Below the pieces are notes generated by a model. That model saw nothing but the letters and a program-made list of their open reading frames with translations, searched no databases and was not told the origin of the DNA. From contig DXHA01000099.1 in assembly GCA_019113675.1 (NCBI GenBank), positions 1-56,445 of the forward strand: a stretch of 56,445 nt of DNA, given 5' to 3'. Positions within the stretch are counted from its first letter, which is position 1. Every line of letters begins with the position of its first letter. Shown in pieces: positions 52,323-56,445 of this stretch. This DNA is from Candidatus Yaniella excrementigallinarum. GTDB lineage: Bacteria > Actinomycetota > Actinomycetes > Actinomycetales > Micrococcaceae. Made by a program: the position numbers and the translations under genes.

Positions 52323-52640
52323 GACCACAACCATCTTCACTCACATTTTGGAGCACACATGTTGAAAACGAGCAAAGCTGGCGTGACAACGATCGCCGTC
52401 GTCGCTGGTCACTAGGATCCAAGTGGAAATTATAAGCCCACAAGATGAATATCCTGCCGGAAAACAGTGCTAGCTAAAAGGTAACGGGGCGATGCCCCGC
52501 ATCCGCTGCAGCTAAGGCATCGGCGGCGGGGTCACTTGCCTCCACGGGTCATCATCCTGGGCCCGGGTGGTCAATCGTGTCCTTGTCCACCCGAAATAGT
52601 GAGGAGCCCTATTTTTATTAAGGTCACTCGCGTTGAGACG
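52323..52640. other. Gap holding a truncated leader ORF and a GC-rich hairpin
   Basis: Apart from the short ORF at 52360-52416 I recognise nothing here. GGGGC-GAT-GCCCC (52487-52499) makes a small hairpin. Short frames are broken by stops on both strands. The base mix shifts from the neighbouring catabolic genes, suggesting an old junction. Confidence 0.4.
52360..52416 (+). pseudogene. Truncated gene start, signal-peptide-like leader
   Basis: ATG 52360 with GGAG seven bases upstream opens an 18-codon frame (MLKTSKAGVTTIAVVAGH, then TAG). Lys-rich start plus hydrophobic run looks like the beginning of a secreted or lipoprotein precursor, such as a substrate-binding protein, cut off by a rearrangement. 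It lies 37 bases after the dioxygenase gene, so it was probably the next gene of that operon. Alternatively a real small peptide. Confidence 0.4.
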
Positions 52641-53249
52641 TCAACTGATAATGCCGTGCTGGTGATTCCAATTTTTTGCAGTAGTAAACGCCATAGCCAT
52701 ACTAATAATCCAAACCGGAAGCAAAATTAGGAAGAATAGAATCCATCCGAGAATCGGGATGAAGAGAAGAAGGCTTGCTACAATATTTGTCCCAAGGAAC
52801 AAAGCCCCAAGACCTACTCGGCCTTGGACTATAAGTCCTAGGCCGGTGATCAGAAAGTCGACTAGAGCGTAAAGAAGCGGGTTACGCGGTTTCACCTGGG
52901 CAACTGTCCACTGCTGTTGAGGCTGGGGTTGCTGATTTTGGTACTGCTGAGCTTGAGATGGCTGCAAAGGAGCCTGAGCGAAAGAAGTATCGGTTTGCTC
53001 TGGTGCAAACGACTGCGATTCAGAGGAGGCACTGGCGTAAAAGCCACCCACTGTCGAGGTAGAAGCCTCCGTTGACGGGGTTTCTGTGGGAACTGCTGGT
53101 GTCGAACCCGCCGAGGTTTCAGTCACGTTTGAGTCATCGCCTTCTGACGTGGATGCCGGAGGAGGTGGATCTGAAGGGGCCTCCGATAGGGGCTCAACAT
53201 AGGGTCCTTGTGCATCGTTCCTATCTGAAAAATTCGAATCTTGCGACAT
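52641..53249 (-). CDS. Membrane protein with long disordered N-terminus, function unknown
   Basis: A 202-residue protein. The first ~115 residues are Ser/Thr/Pro/Glu-rich and then Gln-rich (SQAQQYQNQQPQPQQQ), clearly disordered. Two to three membrane helices follow from NPLLYALVDFLITGLGLIVQG to LLLFIPILGWILFFLILLPVW, ending in a short polar tail. The helical part vaguely recalls TM2-like domains, but I do not assign a family. AAGGAT precedes the start. It stands alone. Confidence 0.6.
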   Translation of the reverse strand: MSQDSNFSDRNDAQGPYVEPLSEAPSDPPPPASTSEGDDSNVTETSAGSTPAVPTETPSTEASTSTVGGFYASASSESQSFAPEQTDTSFAQAPLQPSQAQQYQNQQPQPQQQWTVAQVKPRNPLLYALVDFLITGLGLIVQGRVGLGALFLGTNIVASLLLFIPILGWILFFLILLPVWIISMAMAFTTAKNWNHQHGIIS

Positions 53250-53550
53250 GAATCATCCTTTAAAGTATGGTTCAAGTTGAAAGACACATACTACCCACAG
53301 CTAACGGAAATACTCTAGGGCTGCATCGTCCATGAATTCCTTTGTAGACAGTTAGGCAGTGCCCAGATCCATCTCATAAGTCTCAACCAGGCCTGTATTC
53401 ACGAGGGATGTTATTGTACGGGCCAGTGTGCCTGTGGGCAGGTAGCGGGTGAGACAACTAGCATTCCAGCTAGGAAGCGACCGCTCAGATCGCGAGAATC
53501 TATGGGCGGTCAAGAGGACTATTGGTTGAATCTGCTGATGTTAGGAGCTT
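53250..53550. other. 301-base gap with no recognised gene
   Basis: On the minus strand a frame of about 65 codons without a start (roughly 53354-53520) reads through LTRYLPTGTLARTITSLVNT before a stop; it could be a remnant of a helix-turn-helix gene, or chance. Nothing else is visible. Confidence 0.3.
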
Positions 53551-54354
53551 ATGAGTGACGACAAGAGGAACTATAGCGAAGGGCTAGGGCCACAGCGGAA
53601 TCAGTCTGAGCAGGATCCACCGGTAGAACTGCCTCCGCCTGTTCCTGAGGAAACCTCATTAGGCCAGGTGCTCGGCGGAGCGAAGAATATGGCTTCACGG
53701 GCGCAGAATTACTACGACAACACTGTAACTCCGGCTTTTGAACGGTCAGGCGCAAAAGAATTTTACGAAAGCAAGGTTGTCCCCACAACGAGGAACGTCA
53801 CCCGCTCGGTAAAACAGACTGCAACTGACCAGCACACCAGGCTTACATCAACGCCAATCAGCCGTGCGGCAATTGTGCTGCTGATCGTTGCTCTTGTGGC
53901 AACCTTCAGCACGTTCCTACCTATGGGGCCGACATCCTTTGGCAGGTCCGGAAGCGCGGCACGTAACGTGGTTGACGGGAACTTTGAAGGCATCGGAAGT
54001 TTGGCGTTGGTTCAAGCCGTTGGTATCGTCACCGCTTTCATTGCAGCTACCATCTTTCGACTGTTGCTGTTCGTAACGATCATTGTTTCTATTGTGGCGA
54101 TTGCATGGCGCAGCACTCGTGTCAAGAAAATCGCAGGGATATCTGGCGTTAGTACCGGCGTGCTCGGAGTCCTGATTGGAGTGGCGGCTTTGTTAGTAAC
54201 AGGTCGTCTCGACAATGTGCCTGTTGGCGTTGGCACAATTTTTCTGCTCATCTCCTCGATTGTCGTCGCAGTGACGGCATTGTTCTTATTGCGGTCGTCA
54301 AAAACCCTTGGCGTACTACCACCTGTGCCGCCACAGGTTCCGCAGGCAAGGTAA
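53551..54354 (+). CDS. Multi-spanning membrane protein, function unknown
   Basis: A 267-residue protein: polar, Pro/Gln-rich N-terminus (~100 residues), then about four hydrophobic segments (AAIVLLIVALVATFSTFLP, VQAVGIVTAFIAATIF, TGVLGVLIGVAALLVTG, IFLLISSIVVAVTALFLL) and a Pro-rich tail. The layout mirrors the convergent-side gene at 52641 without clear sequence identity. TTAGGAGCTT precedes the ATG by a few bases, supporting it as a real gene. No family recognised. Confidence 0.6.
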   Translation: MSDDKRNYSEGLGPQRNQSEQDPPVELPPPVPEETSLGQVLGGAKNMASRAQNYYDNTVTPAFERSGAKEFYESKVVPTTRNVTRSVKQTATDQHTRLTSTPISRAAIVLLIVALVATFSTFLPMGPTSFGRSGSAARNVVDGNFEGIGSLALVQAVGIVTAFIAATIFRLLLFVTIIVSIVAIAWRSTRVKKIAGISGVSTGVLGVLIGVAALLVTGRLDNVPVGVGTIFLLISSIVVAVTALFLLRSSKTLGVLPPVPPQVPQAR

Positions 54355-54492
54355 CCGATTACGTGGGGTCCTTGTTGATCCGCAGAATCCATACGCCAGC
54401 TTCTCAATCCAATGGCGCAGAGTATCCTGGCGAATCGACCATGATCTGATCAGGTAAATTCTGTTGATACTCTCGCCAGCGAGGATCCAGGA

Positions 54493-55563
54493 CTAGCCGA
54501 ATAGCAGCGAGCCACCTAGCGAGACAACCAAAATGATCGAGGTTGAGATAACCCCAAGCACAACTGGTTTGGCGCCCACTTTGAATAGCGAACGGATGTG
54601 CACCCCAAGGCCCAGGGCAAACATGGCTGCCGCTAGCAAAATTGTTTGGGCAATTTCCATAGCCGAAAGGAAGTCTTGTGGGAGGAAACCCGCCGTGCGA
54701 ATAAGCATGGCCACAATGAAACCTGCGACGAACAGCGGCACGATAGGAGGTTTTGCAGCACCGGGCTGGGTGCCTCGGCGCCGCATGAACACTGCAATAC
54801 CCGCGATAATCGGGGCCAAAGTGATGACACGTGCCAACTTCACGGTTACTGCAACGGCCAGAGCAGCACCACTGACGGTGCCACCGGCTGCCACCACCTG
54901 AGCTACTTCATGAGTGGATGCACCGATCCACATGCCTGCCATTTCGTCAGGCATGCCTAACAAACTGCCCAAAGATGGGACAAGCGGGATCATCAGGGTG
55001 CCAAACAGTACGACCAAAGCAATGGCCGTGGCTACTTCTTCCTCCTTAGCGTCGGTTGTGCCTTCGGCGGCGGCAACCGCAGCAGCACCACAGATGGAAA
55101 ACCCACAAGCAATGAGTACCCGTTGGGCAAAACTGATGCCCATCAGATGCCCAGCCCATAGGGTCCCAAAGAACGTGACCGTTACGGAGACCAGCACAAC
55201 CGCCAAGACGCCAAAACCAAGGTCCAGAATCGACGATAAAGATAGTTGCAATCCAAGCAGGACGATGCCGGTGCGCAGAAGTTTCTTGGACGAAAAAGCC
55301 ACACCTTCAGACATGGCGGTCGGTACCGGGGCGATATTGCGCCACACAGCGCCAAGCAGGATGGCGATAAGTAGCGCGCTCATTCCTATCACTTGGGCGC
55401 CTAACCATGAGATCACCGCGGCCACCAGGCACACAACCACTCCGGGAACTAGTGCACCCAGTTTCCGCAATTTGTTAGTCGGTGGTTGCGGAAGTACATC
55501 GGGTGTTTCGGAGGCACTCGAGGCCTCACGAGCTTCAAGGTCTGCGTTGTGATCGTTGGTCAT
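54493..55563 (-). CDS. yeiH: YeiH/UPF0324-family putative sulfate exporter
   Basis: A 356-residue, about 10-helix membrane protein. LGALVPGVVVCLVAAVISW at the start, the central FGTLMIPLVPSLGSLLGMP, GMWIGASTHEVAQVVAAGG and the late MFALGLGVHIRSLFKVG are family hallmarks. Such proteins are annotated as putative sulfate exporters; evidence for substrate is thin. A LysR gene diverges from it across 72 bases, the same arrangement as yeiH/yeiE in E. coli, so regulation by that LysR is likely. Confidence 0.88.
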   Translation of the reverse strand: MTNDHNADLEAREASSASETPDVLPQPPTNKLRKLGALVPGVVVCLVAAVISWLGAQVIGMSALLIAILLGAVWRNIAPVPTAMSEGVAFSSKKLLRTGIVLLGLQLSLSSILDLGFGVLAVVLVSVTVTFFGTLWAGHLMGISFAQRVLIACGFSICGAAAVAAAEGTTDAKEEEVATAIALVVLFGTLMIPLVPSLGSLLGMPDEMAGMWIGASTHEVAQVVAAGGTVSGAALAVAVTVKLARVITLAPIIAGIAVFMRRRGTQPGAAKPPIVPLFVAGFIVAMLIRTAGFLPQDFLSAMEIAQTILLAAAMFALGLGVHIRSLFKVGAKPVVLGVISTSIILVVSLGGSLLFG

Positions 55564-55622
55564 GTCTACCAGGATGACATTATTTTTCTACCGCCTGTAG
55601 TTCCTGAATTACCAATGGCGAT

Positions 55623-55637
55623 ATATCATATTGATAT
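55623..55637. promoter_or_regulatory. Palindrome at the LysR start, candidate operator
   Basis: ATATCA-TAT-TGATAT is a perfect inverted repeat that overlaps the first bases of the LysR start codon (55636) in the 72-base divergent region. It fits a T-N11-A type LysR site and could mediate autoregulation. Confidence 0.45.
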
Positions 55638-56445
55638 GCCACACCATGTTCCACCGGTCGATAACTGGCTGAGCCTGTCGATGTTGCGGTTACTGGTAGG
55701 GGTATCCCAGACTGGCAGCCTCAGTGGTTCAGCTAAAGTCGCCGGAATTGCCCAATCCAATGCGTCTCGAACCCTGAAAACCTTGGAACGGCGCTTGGGG
55801 TATCCGTTGCTGGTGCGCTCCCCGCGCGGCTCAACTTTGACTCAGGAAGGGCAACTCACCGTCGAATGGGCGCGCGAAGCCCTGGATGCCATCGATCGTC
55901 TAGCTCTGGGAGCAAACGCGCTAGCACACACCAAGCAAACCGAGCTGACCATTGTCGCCAGTATGACCATTGCCGAACACTTGTTGCCTGGCTGGATTGG
56001 CACATTCCGCTCCCTGTATCCGGGGTTGAATACCAAACTCAAGGTTATGAACTCATCCGAGGTCATTGAAGCGGTAGAGCATGATAAAGGGGAGCTGGGA
56101 TTCGTTGAGACTCCCCAGCTTCCGGATAGCTTACAATCCACACCGGTACGGGACGACCAATTGGTCGCAGTGGTAGGCCCGACACATCCGTGGGCGCAAC
56201 AGCCGCCCGAGCTGACGGCATCGCAGCTTGCCAACACTGCTTTAATTGAACGCGAAGAGGGTTCCGGGACTCGGGCGTTCCTCGACTTATTTGTCGGTAA
56301 GAAACGTCCCGAGCCGCTCATGGAATTCAACAGTAATTTTGCTATTTGCCAGGCAGCGATCGAAGGTATTGGTCCAGCGGTACTGAGCCGCCTTGCCGTA
56401 CACGGTCACCTGCACACCGGCCAATTGATTAGCGTGCCAATCACC
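55636..56445 (+). CDS. LysR-family regulator (3' end outside window)
   Basis: 270 codons are open to the window edge. The N-terminal winged helix reads LRLLVGVSQTGSLSGSAKVA then QSNASRTLKTLERRLGYPLL and RSPRGSTLTQEG, classic LysR, followed by the effector-binding domain (TIVASMTIAEHLLPGWIG, GELGFVETPQLP). Only some 20-40 residues should be missing. ATG 55636 has no clear ribosome site, so a nearby start is possible. Divergent from yeiH, as yeiE is in E. coli. Confidence 0.85.
   Translation, partial: MPHHVPPVDNWLSLSMLRLLVGVSQTGSLSGSAKVAGIAQSNASRTLKTLERRLGYPLLVRSPRGSTLTQEGQLTVEWAREALDAIDRLALGANALAHTKQTELTIVASMTIAEHLLPGWIGTFRSLYPGLNTKLKVMNSSEVIEAVEHDKGELGFVETPQLPDSLQSTPVRDDQLVAVVGPTHPWAQQPPELTASQLANTALIEREEGSGTRAFLDLFVGKKRPEPLMEFNSNFAICQAAIEGIGPAVLSRLAVHGHLHTGQLISVPIT

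Noticed and set aside
54914..55552. 212-codon frame antisense to yeiH
   Set aside because: Opposite a clear YeiH-family gene; composition of an antisense shadow.

Overview
The window reads as one stretch of an actinobacterial genome of middling G+C (mid-50s by eye, not computed), most likely Micrococcales/Micrococcaceae or a relative. The pointers are two DUF222/HNH (13E12-type) genes, a CstA / cory-CC-star / ArsA operon, a small ParB-like partition protein at the left edge, and a complete actinobacterial-style phenylacetate cluster. I see no rRNA, tRNA, CRISPR array or intact insertion sequence.

Left part (1-19.6 kb): the end of a plasmid-type parB; cstA, a small Cys-Cys-terminated protein and an ArsA/Get3-like ATPase in an overlapping operon; an HNH gene followed by an AT-rich, palindrome-rich gap with DnaA-box-like words; a HEAT-repeat gene; a tandem-hotdog thioesterase; and a tight operon of two complementary half-ABC exporters, a CPBP protease and a MATE pump. 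Small membrane proteins, a D-serine dehydratase/D-threonine aldolase-type enzyme, a CitE-like lyase with an MFS transporter, and a class I glutamine amidotransferase follow.

Middle (19.6-36.1 kb): a full phenylacetate catabolon. A TetR regulator, paaK and paaI run leftward; paaABCDE, paaG, paaJ and paaH run rightward; paaZ, paaF and an MHS-type transporter run leftward again. A second HNH gene sits between paaH and paaZ. Near-identical palindromes at the paaA and paaZ promoters, and a shortened copy before the transporter, look like one TetR (PaaR-type) regulon.

Right part (36.2-52.3 kb): a methoxylated-aromatic-acid island. A CYP199A-like P450 and its PDR-type reductase (oxidative O-demethylation) share an operon with a lipoprotein binding protein. 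An IclR regulator diverges. Then come two permeases, an ATPase and a second binding protein of the same ABC family, then metF and ligM (tetrahydrofolate-dependent O-demethylation). PadR and GntR regulators precede an operon for 4-oxalomesaconate tautomerase, 4-oxalomesaconate hydratase, CHA aldolase and a vicinal-oxygen-chelate extradiol dioxygenase. Read together this predicts: import, para-O-demethylation by the P450, meta-O-demethylation by LigM, ring opening of gallate (or a close relative) by the VOC enzyme in place of the usual LigAB-type gallate dioxygenase, then pyruvate plus oxaloacetate. That combination is the most novel thing here.

Right edge (52.3-56.4 kb): a truncated leader peptide, two unrecognised membrane proteins in sparse DNA, a YeiH family transporter and a divergent LysR regulator cut by the window end. 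A recurring oddity across the window is short tandem duplication of the stop codon and its flanks at the ends of four genes.
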